Below the pieces are notes generated by a model, which saw only the letters and a program-made list of their open reading frames with translations, ran no database searches and had not been told where the DNA came from. Positions 1-6,903 of a stretch of 64,000 nucleotides of DNA are shown here, piece after piece. Numbering within the stretch: the first letter of the stretch is position 1; every line of letters starts with the position of its first letter. Source of the stretch: a virus. A program made the position numbers and the translations under genes. The DNA lies in IMG/VR virus record IMGVR_UViG_3300023174_000053, positions 62,001 through 126,000 of that record, one strand, 5' to 3'.

Positions 1-256
1 CACTATTTGATGCTTGTTCAATTTGAGTTACTTCAGTAATTCTTGTGAGAGTGCTGACTGGTTTCATTCCCAAATATCTCATATGTTCTGTGAGAGTATC
101 AATCTCTTCAAACATTTCATTATATTGTTCACCAAAGACAGTGTGTAGTTGATGAAAGTCTGGTCCAACAACATCCCAATGATAAATCCAAGTTTTTTGA
201 AATAAAACAAAAAGTGATGCCTGAGCATCACTCAAAGATTTAAATAAAGTTTCCAT
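1..256 (-). CDS. Dps-like ferritin-family protein (3' end outside window)
   Basis: Reading from ATG at 256, 85 codons are open before the window edge, so the C-terminus is missing. Dps proteins form 12-mers that bind or shield DNA and oxidise and store iron. The sequence has the Dps helix pattern W-x-x-H-W-x(3)-G, then F-x(2)-LH, then D-x(3)-E. His26, His38, Asp53 and Glu57 have the 12/15/4 spacing of the Dps inter-subunit ferroxidase centre (E. coli H51, H63, D78, E82). It follows the porin gene and has its own late-type promoter, so late expression and a role in protecting host or progeny DNA from oxidative stress are plausible inferences. A degenerate ferritin-like structural protein is the alternative. 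Confidence 0.72.
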   Translation of the reverse strand, partial: METLFKSLSDAQASLFVLFQKTWIYHWDVVGPDFHQLHTVFGEQYNEMFEEIDTLTEHMRYLGMKPVSTLTRITEVTQIEQASNS

Positions 257-270
257 TATACTTTTTGAAG

Positions 271-278
271 TATTTATA
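271..278 (-). promoter_or_regulatory. late promoter TATAAATA for the Dps-like gene
   Basis: Perfect match to the T4 gp55-dependent late box, 15 bases upstream of the ATG and just after the porin terminator. Confidence 0.65.
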
Positions 279-295
279 AATGATCAAATACCAAA

Positions 296-313
296 ATCCC
301 CCTTGTGGGGGAT
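296..313 (-). terminator. terminator after porin gene
   Basis: On the minus strand ATCCCCC pairs perfectly with GGGGGAT across an ACAA loop, followed by a short T-run. It lies just beyond the porin stop codon. Confidence 0.65.
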
Positions 314-339
314 AAATGGTACTTATACCTTAAAGGTTA

Positions 340-1230
340 TCAGAACTTGATACCAAGACCAGTTGTGAACACGGGACTATAAGTTCCATTTGAACTACCA
401 TAACTGTTACCAGCATTGGTAGTGGGGAACTTAAGATCTGCAAAACCAACCAAGGAATCAGTAATACGACCTTCAACACCCAAAGCAAGAACAACTTGAG
501 TCTGAGAACCAACAGCAGATTGATAATTGGAAGTGGTGTTATTCACAAAAGGAGTTTGAACACCAATACCACCATAGATGTTTGCACGACTTACTTTAGT
601 TCCATTTGCAAGATTCTTGCGTGAAATGGAATAATCATAAGTAGCAAGAGCACCACCAGCAGCACCAATCTGTCCAGCAGGGTTACCAACAAAGTTGCCA
701 TAAGGGCGAATTGAAACTTCATTTCCCCAAGCAGTAGCAACAGGAAGACGTGCCTGAACAGTAGCACCGGAGATGGTTTGATTAGTACCATTACCACCGC
801 CAGCAACTCCTTGCTTATTCAGCAGAACGCCAACACCTACATACTGACCAACTCCTTGTGCCTTACGAGCAGAAGCAACTTCCAGAGTCGTTACACGAGT
901 ATTAGTGGCAGCAATTTCTTTGGAGAATTGAGCACGAAGCGCGGCAGCAAGAGCAGCATCAGCAGCAGTCTGATACTCACTAATGCGATCCAGGCAAGCA
1001 CTAGTCAGTGCAGCAAGTTGGGCACGAGTGGCAGGTTGTCCTGGTTGAAAAGTTCCATTAGGGAAACCAGCAACACATCCATAACGCGATACCAGATTTG
1101 AAACTGCCTGATAAGACCAGTCAGTAGGTTGCACATCACGCAGTTGAGAAACACTGGTGACTTGTGCCATAGCAGGAGCGGTCATTGCAGAAACAACAAC
1201 GGCACTAGCAAAAAATGATTTAAAATTCAT
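340..1230 (-). CDS. SLH-domain porin-like outer-membrane protein
   Basis: A 296-residue protein. Residues 1-22 are a clear signal peptide ending in A-M-A-Q. Residues about 33-80 are an S-layer homology domain of the cyanobacterial SomA/OprB type (DWSYQAVSNLV, YGCVAGFPNGTF, TRAQLAAL). Residues about 85-120 form an alanine-rich helix or coiled coil. The rest is rich in Gly, Thr and Asn and looks like alternating beta-strands, ending in the aromatic-terminated strand TTGLGIKF expected of an outer-membrane beta-barrel. In cyanobacteria the SLH domain anchors such porins to peptidoglycan. It is shorter than host porins (about 400-550 residues). It is probably host-derived and delivered to the infected cell's envelope; receptor masking or altered permeability are inferences. 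A virion role cannot be excluded. Confidence 0.75.
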   Translation of the reverse strand: MNFKSFFASAVVVSAMTAPAMAQVTSVSQLRDVQPTDWSYQAVSNLVSRYGCVAGFPNGTFQPGQPATRAQLAALTSACLDRISEYQTAADAALAAALRAQFSKEIAATNTRVTTLEVASARKAQGVGQYVGVGVLLNKQGVAGGGNGTNQTISGATVQARLPVATAWGNEVSIRPYGNFVGNPAGQIGAAGGALATYDYSISRKNLANGTKVSRANIYGGIGVQTPFVNNTTSNYQSAVGSQTQVVLALGVEGRITDSLVGFADLKFPTTNAGNSYGSSNGTYSPVFTTGLGIKF

Positions 1231-1262
1231 AAGATTGTATTAAGATTTACAACTACGAGGAT

Positions 1263-1269
1263 TATTTAG
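1263..1269 (-). promoter_or_regulatory. late-type promoter box CTAAATA for porin gene
   Basis: CTAAATAAT on the minus strand, about 33 bases upstream of the porin ATG and just after the hairpin that follows the tRNA. Confidence 0.5.
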
Positions 1270-1271
1270 TA

Positions 1272-1289
1272 TTCCCAAAAAATTGGGAA
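1272..1289 (-). other. hairpin immediately 3' of tRNA-Gly
   Basis: TTCCCAA/TTGGGAA form a 7-bp stem with a T-rich loop directly after the tRNA discriminator base. There is no T-run after the stem on this strand, so it looks more like a 3'-end or processing structure than a classical terminator. Confidence 0.45.
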
Positions 1290-1361
1290 AGCGAAATAGG
1301 AGATTCGAACTCCTGACGTTCTGCTTGGAAGGCAGACATTCTACCGCTGAATTAATTTCGC
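1290..1361 (-). tRNA. tRNA-Gly (anticodon UCC)
   Basis: A complete cloverleaf reads from the minus strand. The 7-bp acceptor stem is GCGAAAT/ATTTCGC, the D-stem ATTC/GAAT, the anticodon stem TCTGC/GCAGA with loop CTTCCAA (anticodon TCC), and the T-stem AGGAG/CTCCT with loop TTCGAAT. The discriminator is U, as in bacterial tRNA-Gly. CCA is not encoded and would need host nucleotidyltransferase. The tRNA reads GGA codons. Its 5' 21 bases are shared with the end of the upstream coding region. Confidence 0.95.
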
Positions 1362-1751
1362 ATCTTTTGGGCAGTCATCAACCCAAGGAGAACACAATCT
1401 CATTTCACCTCCAAGAACTGATTGGGCATAAGACCCATCTGGTGGTTTCTCTGAGTATCGTGGTGAAGGTATTTTAACCTTTCCATCATCTCCTGTCAAG
1501 CGTTCATACTCTGCGATTGCTGCATCAACATCACGCTTGATTCTTCTATCAAGTTTTTCTGGATCTTTAATCACAAAGTCGTTGAGAATAGTTTGTGGGA
1601 AATATCTTCTTTGAACTTCGTCAAGTAAGTCCCAAATACTATCTTGCTTAATACCACTACATTGGGAAAGTGTTGCAATAATAGAACTCAATACAATTCC
1701 TATGATTGCGTACTGCTTTATATCTGGTTTTTGTTTTCCAAATTTAAACAT
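1341..1751 (-). CDS. small membrane-anchored or lipoprotein-like hypothetical protein
   Basis: I do not recognise this 136-residue protein. The ATG encoding MFKFGKQ is chosen; a GTG start 7 codons upstream is possible. Residues about 12-28 form one hydrophobic segment (YAIIGIVLSSIIATLS) followed at once by Cys, resembling a lipoprotein signal although the residue before Cys is Gln rather than Gly, Ala or Ser. The remainder is charged, predicted soluble and contains three more Cys. It lies just downstream of the lysozyme gene, so an envelope role in lysis (spanin-like) is possible but unproven. Its last seven codons and its TAG stop lie inside the tRNA-Gly gene. Confidence 0.65.
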   Translation of the reverse strand: MFKFGKQKPDIKQYAIIGIVLSSIIATLSQCSGIKQDSIWDLLDEVQRRYFPQTILNDFVIKDPEKLDRRIKRDVDAAIAEYERLTGDDGKVKIPSPRYSEKPPDGSYAQSVLGGEMRLCSPWVDDCPKDAKLIQR

Positions 1752-1784
1752 AAGAAAGGAGAGCAGTAACACTCCCCTTATATA

Positions 1785-2423
1785 TTAGACTTCTACTTGA
1801 ACTAGTCGAGATGCATAATCATAAGCATAAGATGTGCGAGCACCATGATGCCCCCAACCAATCCAATTGTACGCATAGTCCATATAACGATTAATTGATT
1901 TACCAGGAGTTTTCATCTTCTCCTCAATTCGTTGCCATTGAACTTCATTTGTAAGATAACGAAGTTGCGTTTGAAGTGATGATGGAGAACCACCATACTT
2001 CTTAGCAAAATCACCCAATCCATAATAACGATTCGCAGATGTCCATTGAATCAAACCATAACCACCTGAGCAATTATAGTATGACGTTATACTACCACCT
2101 TCACAAACACTAGATTGGAATGTTGATTCCTGTTTAATGTTGCCCATGATGGTAGCAAGGGCGTTTCTGTCTTTGATTCCAATATCTTGGAAGTAATCAA
2201 GAGCATTTTGCTCTACATTTGAACACCCTTTACAAATTAACCTTTTCTCTTTTGGTTTTTCGGGAACAACCTCTTTGGTCGTTGTCTTGGTCTCAAACTC
2301 CTTAATCACAGAAAATGGTGGCGGGGCACTCAATGGGGGAGGAGGAAATAAACCAGGCAATGTTGCCATATTGGTCGTAACCGCTGCCAAAAGGGGCAAG
2401 GTTACTGTAAAGAAATTTTGCAT
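1785..2423 (-). CDS. secreted or tail lysozyme (Phage_lysozyme2-like endolysin)
   Basis: A 212-residue protein. The first 20 residues resemble a signal peptide or anchor, followed by a proline-rich linker (about 23-40). From residue 72 onward is a lysozyme-like domain: a helix, IMGNIKQES with Glu99 as the likely catalytic acid, GYGLIQW at 121-127, then helices ending in WIGWGHHGARTSYAY. This is the signature of the phage tail-lysozyme family that cleaves peptidoglycan glycan strands. Three cysteines lie before the domain (64, 67) and within it (107). It could be the holin-independent endolysin or a virion-associated muralytic enzyme. The leader and neighbouring membrane protein favour a lysis role. 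Confidence 0.8.
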   Translation of the reverse strand: MQNFFTVTLPLLAAVTTNMATLPGLFPPPPLSAPPPFSVIKEFETKTTTKEVVPEKPKEKRLICKGCSNVEQNALDYFQDIGIKDRNALATIMGNIKQESTFQSSVCEGGSITSYYNCSGGYGLIQWTSANRYYGLGDFAKKYGGSPSSLQTQLRYLTNEVQWQRIEEKMKTPGKSINRYMDYAYNWIGWGHHGARTSYAYDYASRLVQVEV

Positions 2424-2579
2424 TTAAATTAATTGAACTCTACATCCGTATAAAAGGGGGGTACACCAAACCTCTCGGTAGGCACCTTCCACGGCTCTAA
2501 TTTTCACGATCAAATTCTCATAATATTAAAACCTACTCATAATAGGAATCCAAAAATGGATTTTTACATTATATCAGAG
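2424..2579 (-). promoter_or_regulatory. hairpin-rich 5' leader of the lysozyme gene
   Basis: This 156-base untranslated leader has three hairpins on the minus strand. Two are AATCCA/TGGATT (2548-2563) and CCTA/TAGG (2532-2546). The third is larger (2446-2494), with outer CCGU/ACGG, middle GGUGC/GUACC and an inner ACC-GAGA-GGU stem closed by a GNRA tetraloop. An unusually structured leader next to a lysis gene suggests post-transcriptional timing or a ligand-binding RNA. I cannot assign it to a known family. Confidence 0.5.
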
Positions 2580-2586
2580 TATTTAG
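2580..2586 (-). promoter_or_regulatory. late-type promoter box CTAAATA upstream of lysozyme leader
   Basis: TTCTAAATACTC on the minus strand, 157 bases upstream of the lysozyme ATG. A TATAAT hexamer with only a weak -35 lies just downstream (2568-2573). Confidence 0.45.
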
Positions 2587-2592
2587 AAATGG

Positions 2593-2787
2593 TTAAAAAT
2601 CTAAAAAGTTTCCACTGATATAATCAAGTGATAATACTTCAAGGTTTTCTTTTTGAATTACCCAATCACGGATTTCATCATAGATACATTTCGCATCTCT
2701 TGCTCTACCATCTTCACACAAATCATGCATACGATTGATATGTTGTTGTATTGTATCATTACAGATTTTTTTGAGGTGAAGTTTCAT
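2593..2787 (-). CDS. hypothetical 64-residue protein
   Basis: The start MKLHLKK is chosen because AGGAAAG lies 9 bases upstream. It overlaps the end of the GIY-YIG-like gene by 29 bases. The protein is mostly helical and charged, with three cysteines and a repeated acidic/aromatic pattern (AKCIYDEIRDWVIQ). I recognise no domain. It is probably translated from the same early transcript as the nuclease-like gene upstream. Confidence 0.55.
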   Translation of the reverse strand: MKLHLKKICNDTIQQHINRMHDLCEDGRARDAKCIYDEIRDWVIQKENLEVLSLDYISGNFLDF

Positions 2788-3205
2788 AAAAGTAATCTTT
2801 CCTAAAATACCTTGAAAGTATGTTAGAATTATAGTACTTTGGCACTCCACCGTCAAGTGCTTCCGTCAAAACGTTATTCAAAAACAACTGCCTTGTCTCT
2901 TCATAGTTTGTCTTACCTAATGTCTTATGAAGAGATAAAATACTTCTTTTGAACTTATCTTTACCTAATAACTTAATATCATCTTTCAGTTCAGGACAAG
3001 AACCATAATAATTTTTCCAATCACTTTCTTGTTTTACTTTTCTTTTCTTTCCTTTTGGTGTTCTAAAAGACCAAAAGTATTTTCTTCCCAAATATTTTCT
3101 TTGAGTTTCTTCACAACTTATCAAATAAACAAATCCAAAATTCTCTTGAATATCTTCTGTCTCAAAAACTTTTCCTTGATATAACCAAGGGTTTTCATAA
3201 CTCAT
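2759..3205 (-). CDS. GIY-YIG-like nuclease domain protein
   Basis: A 148-residue protein. Residues 23-45 give a first strand (FGFVYLISC) and then KYLGRKYFW, corresponding to the GIY and YIG strands of the family. These are followed by WKNYYGSCPELKDDI and GKDKFKRSIL, where GIY-YIG enzymes carry the Y-x-G-S and (K/R)F-x(3)-IL elements. The canonical Gly-Ile-Tyr is replaced by Gly-Phe-Val-Tyr. No intron or DNA-binding NUMOD repeats are visible, so it could be a small phage endonuclease rather than a homing enzyme. It is expressed from the strong early promoter immediately upstream. Confidence 0.6.
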   Translation of the reverse strand: MSYENPWLYQGKVFETEDIQENFGFVYLISCEETQRKYLGRKYFWSFRTPKGKKRKVKQESDWKNYYGSCPELKDDIKLLGKDKFKRSILSLHKTLGKTNYEETRQLFLNNVLTEALDGGVPKYYNSNILSRYFRKDYFYETSPQKNL

Positions 3206-3224
3206 TCGGGCCCTTAATAATCTT

Positions 3225-3273
3225 CAAGTTATTTAGATATAACTTATCTTTCAACCCTAACAGAGTGATTATA
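3225..3273 (-). repeat. early promoter/leader repeat, copy 1
   Basis: From the -10 box onward the minus strand carries a leader (CACTCTGTTAGGGTTGAA, then AGATAAGTTATATCT) that recurs on the plus strand at 35168-35210 with one base of indel. The segment AGATA-AGTTA-TATCT can fold as a small hairpin. Confidence 0.85.
3230..3236 (-). promoter_or_regulatory. possible late-type box CTAAATA within early leader
   Basis: CTAAATAAC lies 25 bases upstream of the GIY-YIG-like ATG, so the gene may be transcribed both early and late. Confidence 0.3.
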
Positions 3274-3296
3274 GTCATAAAAAAAGCACCTGTCAA
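3268..3296 (-). promoter_or_regulatory. strong sigma70-type early promoter
   Basis: TTGACA (3296-3291), a 17-base spacer and TATAAT (3273-3268) form a perfect consensus promoter for host RNA polymerase. It drives the GIY-YIG-like gene. The -35 box is the loop of the preceding terminator hairpin. Confidence 0.85.
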
Positions 3297-3303
3297 GGTG
3301 CTT
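3279..3303 (-). terminator. intrinsic terminator after the 709-residue virion gene
   Basis: AAGCACC/GGTGCTT form a perfect 7-bp stem on the minus strand with loop TTGACA, followed by seven Ts. The T-run is the spacer of the overlapping promoter. Confidence 0.85.
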
Positions 3304-3322
3304 AATAAATTGTAATATTATA

Positions 3323-5452
3323 TCAATCTTCGTCTTTTGGTTTAAATCTTCCAATTTCAGGCATTGAGTGTTGTTGCTTACCACCTCTCTTAGCAACACT
3401 TGTTCTTACACTATTGATATTATCAAATCTTTGAAGTTCTTTCATTCTTGCCTTTCTTTCCTTAGAACCAACATCAGTTCTTAGTGCTTGTAGTTGTCCC
3501 TCTTCATTATCAAGGAGTTTGCTTTCCTTTCTCTTCATTTTAGCAACAGGAAGAGGTTTCTTTTCTTCCATAATACTTTCAAACCAACCCTCACTCATAT
3601 TGTTGATAATCACATTTGCGTCATCAATTGTATTAGCAAAGTTATTTTCTAAAAGATATGATGCTACAAACTCGTATGCTTCATATGCCTCTCTATTGAG
3701 CATCTTTTTCTCTCTAGGGGTCAAAGCACTTCTTTGTGCTCCTCTTGCTGCCTGCTTTGCTTTTACCGTAGGGTCATTGGACTTATAAGCATATCCGTGA
3801 AGACCAGGATTTGAAGAAGTTGTATCACGGAAATCACCTCTTTGCTTTCTAGCAAGATTTTGTCTTGCATTTTGTTTTGCACTATCTCCATAAGTTGGTC
3901 TGTTTTCAAGTGCAGTTGCTCTATCAGCAGATTCTCCACCTTTTGTGTTTCTAGCAATCGTATTACGAATTGCAACCTCATCATAACCTCTCTTAGCCAT
4001 CGCAGTTGCTTCATTCGCAAGAACTTTCTTACGAATTGCTCCAGCAACTCTATTCCCTGCTTCTTTTGAACCATAACGTTTTGCAGCAGATGCAGCAATC
4101 TTCTTAAACATCAAACCTGGTTTGCCTTCGTCTCTTTCTTCAATATACTCAAGTTCTTCATAAATCTCAAACATATCATCCCAAGTATATCCACTTAGGT
4201 CATAACCTTCTTCAATAAGTTCATTTACCCAAAGTTCAACTTCTTCATTATAAGATTTGTTCTTCACCATAGCAATTGCTTTTGCTTTGGGAACACCAGA
4301 AGCAATCATTCTCGCAATTCTTACATCCGCAAAGTCATTATCACCATCTTCGTCTTGGTCTACTTTTTTCTTTGCTTCGTAGATTGAAGCATAAGCACCT
4401 GCAATTTCTCTAATTGTTTTTGCAGAAGGCCATTGATATGAAGAGGTTACATCTGACTTTTTGATGTCAAGTGCTTTTTTGAGCCTATCGGTTTCACCAG
4501 AAGAAGATGAAGAACCAGAACTTGAAGAAGATGAAGGAGTAGGAGTGCTTGGACCTCTATCATTATCAGCATTTACTCTTGCTGAAATCACATCCTTTCC
4601 TGCTTGTGGTGTTGAACTATTAGCAACCTTTCTTGCAAGTCCTGGATTAGAACGAGCCCAAGTATCCATAGGATTTGCTGAACTTGCTGCTGGTTTTGGT
4701 ACTGCAGAAGCAGCAGGTTTTACTGGTGCTGTAGGTGCTGCTGCTGGTTTTGCAGCTCCGCCAGAACTACTAGAACCACCAGAACCAGAACCAGAACCAC
4801 TTCCCGCAGAATATGCAGAAAGTCCAGTTGTTGAATGTACCGACGAAGAACCCGAAGTTGGTCTAGAACCAGGAGGGGCAGGTTTGCCTTGATCCATTCT
4901 TCCGAGATTTTTCTTACCTTGTGCAATTACTTGTGCAGTGCTACTTCCCATACCTTTTTGTGCAGCAGCATTTCCGCCACCAGCAGAATATGCTGATCTA
5001 TCAGCAGCAGATAGTCCAGAAACACCAGTAGAAGTTACTGATGATCCTTTTGGTGTTGTAGTTCCAAACTGTGGTTTTGTTGCTGCTGGTGGTTTTTGTA
5101 CTGGTGGTTTTTGTATACCAAATGCATTCCCGTATGCAGCAACATCATTTGCTCTATTTTGTGTTCTTTGACTTTGTTGTCTAGCAGAAGCAGCTGTTTG
5201 TTCTGCTCTTTTTTTATCACCAATTTGTTGAGACCTTTGCATAAATGTTTTTGCCGCAGCACTGTCACCAGAAGCCGCAGCTGCTCGTGACAATCCAGCA
5301 TTTCCACCTATTGAGGCAAAGGTATCTCTACCTTGTTGTGCTTGTTGAGCCTTTTGCACTCTATCAGCACTATAAGGTCCTTCATTCAACTGCTCTCCAC
5401 CATAAACACTTGAATATAACTCGTTCAATGCGTCTAAATCTTTTTTATTCAT
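3323..5452 (-). CDS. low-complexity virion protein with Ca-binding-like loop
   Basis: A 709-residue cyanophage structural-type protein. Residues about 30-320 are Ala/Ser/Gly/Gln-rich and look disordered, with a poly-Ser stretch near 305-320. After IYEAKKK comes an aspartate-rich loop, DQDEDGDNDFAD, resembling an EF-hand or dockerin calcium site, then helices. The C-terminal part is basic. Near the N-terminus, QLNE/GPYS fits the (I/L)-x-E/(A/G) cleavage rule of T4 prohead protease. The protein is probably packaged in or attached to the head. Its own late box lies upstream and a strong terminator follows. I know no biochemical function. Confidence 0.75.
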   Translation of the reverse strand: MNKKDLDALNELYSSVYGGEQLNEGPYSADRVQKAQQAQQGRDTFASIGGNAGLSRAAAASGDSAAAKTFMQRSQQIGDKKRAEQTAASARQQSQRTQNRANDVAAYGNAFGIQKPPVQKPPAATKPQFGTTTPKGSSVTSTGVSGLSAADRSAYSAGGGNAAAQKGMGSSTAQVIAQGKKNLGRMDQGKPAPPGSRPTSGSSSVHSTTGLSAYSAGSGSGSGSGGSSSSGGAAKPAAAPTAPVKPAASAVPKPAASSANPMDTWARSNPGLARKVANSSTPQAGKDVISARVNADNDRGPSTPTPSSSSSSGSSSSSGETDRLKKALDIKKSDVTSSYQWPSAKTIREIAGAYASIYEAKKKVDQDEDGDNDFADVRIARMIASGVPKAKAIAMVKNKSYNEEVELWVNELIEEGYDLSGYTWDDMFEIYEELEYIEERDEGKPGLMFKKIAASAAKRYGSKEAGNRVAGAIRKKVLANEATAMAKRGYDEVAIRNTIARNTKGGESADRATALENRPTYGDSAKQNARQNLARKQRGDFRDTTSSNPGLHGYAYKSNDPTVKAKQAARGAQRSALTPREKKMLNREAYEAYEFVASYLLENNFANTIDDANVIINNMSEGWFESIMEEKKPLPVAKMKRKESKLLDNEEGQLQALRTDVGSKERKARMKELQRFDNINSVRTSVAKRGGKQQHSMPEIGRFKPKDED

Positions 5453-5483
5453 CTTCTTAGGAGCAGTAAAAAGTACTTTTCTA

Positions 5484-5490
5484 TATTTAT
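5484..5490 (-). promoter_or_regulatory. late-type promoter box ATAAATA
   Basis: CTAAATAAATATAG on the minus strand, 32 bases upstream of the ATG of the 709-residue virion gene. Confidence 0.5.
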
Positions 5491-5506
5491 TTAGTGTTTT
5501 TTAATA

Positions 5507-6847
5507 TCAATCAATAAACTGTTTCCAGTACTCATAAGAACTCATCTCTTCTCCCATATTCTTTCTTGCTTTTTTACGTGCTCTTTGTGTTTGTTTAGTA
5601 GTTTTTGGAGCAGCTGGTTTATCTCTTATTCCCGTTCTACCAGGCCTAAATGGTTTAGTTTCTGAACCAAGTCTAACAGGAACAATATCACCTTTTTTTG
5701 ATTTGCCTTTTATTTTTCTATCAGGTTTAGATTGAACTACTCGGGTAACAAATGCCCTTGTCCTAGAAGAAGGAGATTCGTTATGAGCTGCTTGGGCCAT
5801 ACTATGTGCCTGTGAAGGAATATCATCGTAAGTATCTATTGAGGATATTCTTTGGCCAGATTTTAATCTATTTTTTATAATAGAAGCAGCAGCTATTGCT
5901 TTTCTTTTTGGTCCAGAAATATTTCTAGGCATATTTCCAGTTAAATGTAGTTTTCCTCCTCCATGAGCACCTAATCCCAACATTCCAACATTTCTTAAAT
6001 GTTGTACCATCATTTGATTTCCACTTTTTGATTTATCATCATTATAATTACTCATTTGACCGCGAGCTGTGACCGCAGATGTTGGATTTATTCTTCTAGG
6101 ATTACTTCTTCTGTGTCCTGGTTGCACATGAGTTATAACAGCACGGTTACCTGAAGTGCCTCTAAGCATACCTGCATCATCAAATGACCCCTTTCCTTTA
6201 AAATCATAATGATGTCCTTTTGGTAATTTATGGTCTGCAAAATCGTGAGAACTAAGATTTTCCTTGGTTTCACCAGAAGGATTAACAACTTTAACTTTAG
6301 ATTTACTTGCCTTAAGAAATGCATCATCTAAATCTGAAAGTTTTACAGCTCTTGAAAGTTTTGCTTCTTCAATATACTCTTCAAGAATGACTGCTAAAAA
6401 TTCACTACTCATATGTTCAAACATATTTTCGGCAGTCTCATAATCTTCTGCGAATTCACTATCAACCAAAGTTTCAATTACATAATCATAAATGTTTTCT
6501 GTTTCTTCTTTTTGTGCTGCGTAATAAGCACCAAGTGCTCTCTTAATTCTTTGCTTCTTACTATCACCTTTGAAGGTTTTGCTCTTTGAATGGACGAAAT
6601 CACTGATTGTCGCACCAGCATCAGCACCTACATCAATCTTTTCATTTACTTCTACTTCTTCTTTTTTCACTGAAAGAAGTTTTGGTCCATTTAACTTCTT
6701 TTCTGCTGCTGCCTTTTCTCCAGGATTTGTAGTTCCTGCAGCAAGATTTGCAATTTTTGCTTTCCTTTTTGCTGCATTATGTCCTGAACCAATATCAAAA
6801 CTTACACCTTCACTGTAAATTCTTTTGAACTTAGAAATTCCAGACAT
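5507..6847 (-). CDS. basic virion-type protein
   Basis: A 446-residue protein starting MSGISKFKRIYSEG; the ATG is preferred over a TTG four codons upstream. The N-terminal half is mixed alpha-helical with acidic patches (YDYVIETLVDSEFAEDYETAENMFEHM). The C-terminal half is very basic with many KR, GH and SRTR motifs, ending in SSYEYWKQFID, which suggests nucleic-acid contact. The early Glu-Gly (IYSE/G) could be a prohead-protease site, though it is a poorer match than its neighbours. A terminator plus TATAAATA box precedes it. It is a head-associated candidate with unknown activity. Confidence 0.7.
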   Translation of the reverse strand: MSGISKFKRIYSEGVSFDIGSGHNAAKRKAKIANLAAGTTNPGEKAAAEKKLNGPKLLSVKKEEVEVNEKIDVGADAGATISDFVHSKSKTFKGDSKKQRIKRALGAYYAAQKEETENIYDYVIETLVDSEFAEDYETAENMFEHMSSEFLAVILEEYIEEAKLSRAVKLSDLDDAFLKASKSKVKVVNPSGETKENLSSHDFADHKLPKGHHYDFKGKGSFDDAGMLRGTSGNRAVITHVQPGHRRSNPRRINPTSAVTARGQMSNYNDDKSKSGNQMMVQHLRNVGMLGLGAHGGGKLHLTGNMPRNISGPKRKAIAAASIIKNRLKSGQRISSIDTYDDIPSQAHSMAQAAHNESPSSRTRAFVTRVVQSKPDRKIKGKSKKGDIVPVRLGSETKPFRPGRTGIRDKPAAPKTTKQTQRARKKARKNMGEEMSSYEYWKQFID

Positions 6848-6870
6848 ATGAGTAAGCAATACCTTCTTTT

Positions 6871-6878
6871 TATTTATA
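6871..6878 (-). promoter_or_regulatory. late promoter TATAAATA
   Basis: Perfect late box, 23 bases upstream of the basic virion gene start, directly after the U-tract of the preceding terminator. Confidence 0.7.
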
Positions 6879-6880
6879 AT

Positions 6881-6903
6881 AAAAAGAGGGGTCGAAACCC
6901 CTC
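6881..6903 (-). terminator. terminator overlapping the stop codon of the CHNNV-type gene
   Basis: GAGGGGT-TTCG-ACCCCTC on the minus strand is a 7-bp stem with a stable UUCG loop, followed by TTTTT. The TGA stop of the upstream gene lies inside the left arm. Confidence 0.85.

Noticed and set aside
2440-2500. tRNA in the lysozyme leader
   Set aside because: No T-arm (TTCGAA-type) or acceptor pairing; the hairpins are of a different layout.
2440-2500. Cyanobacterial glutamine riboswitch in the lysozyme leader
   Set aside because: The GACGGAAGTAGG-type conserved core I associate with that family is not present; only a loose GGAAGG resemblance.
4461-4892. 143-codon acidic plus-strand frame
   Set aside because: It is the mirror of the Ser/Ala-rich low-complexity part of the 709-residue virion protein; Glu/Pro-rich translation is what that repeat gives in antisense.
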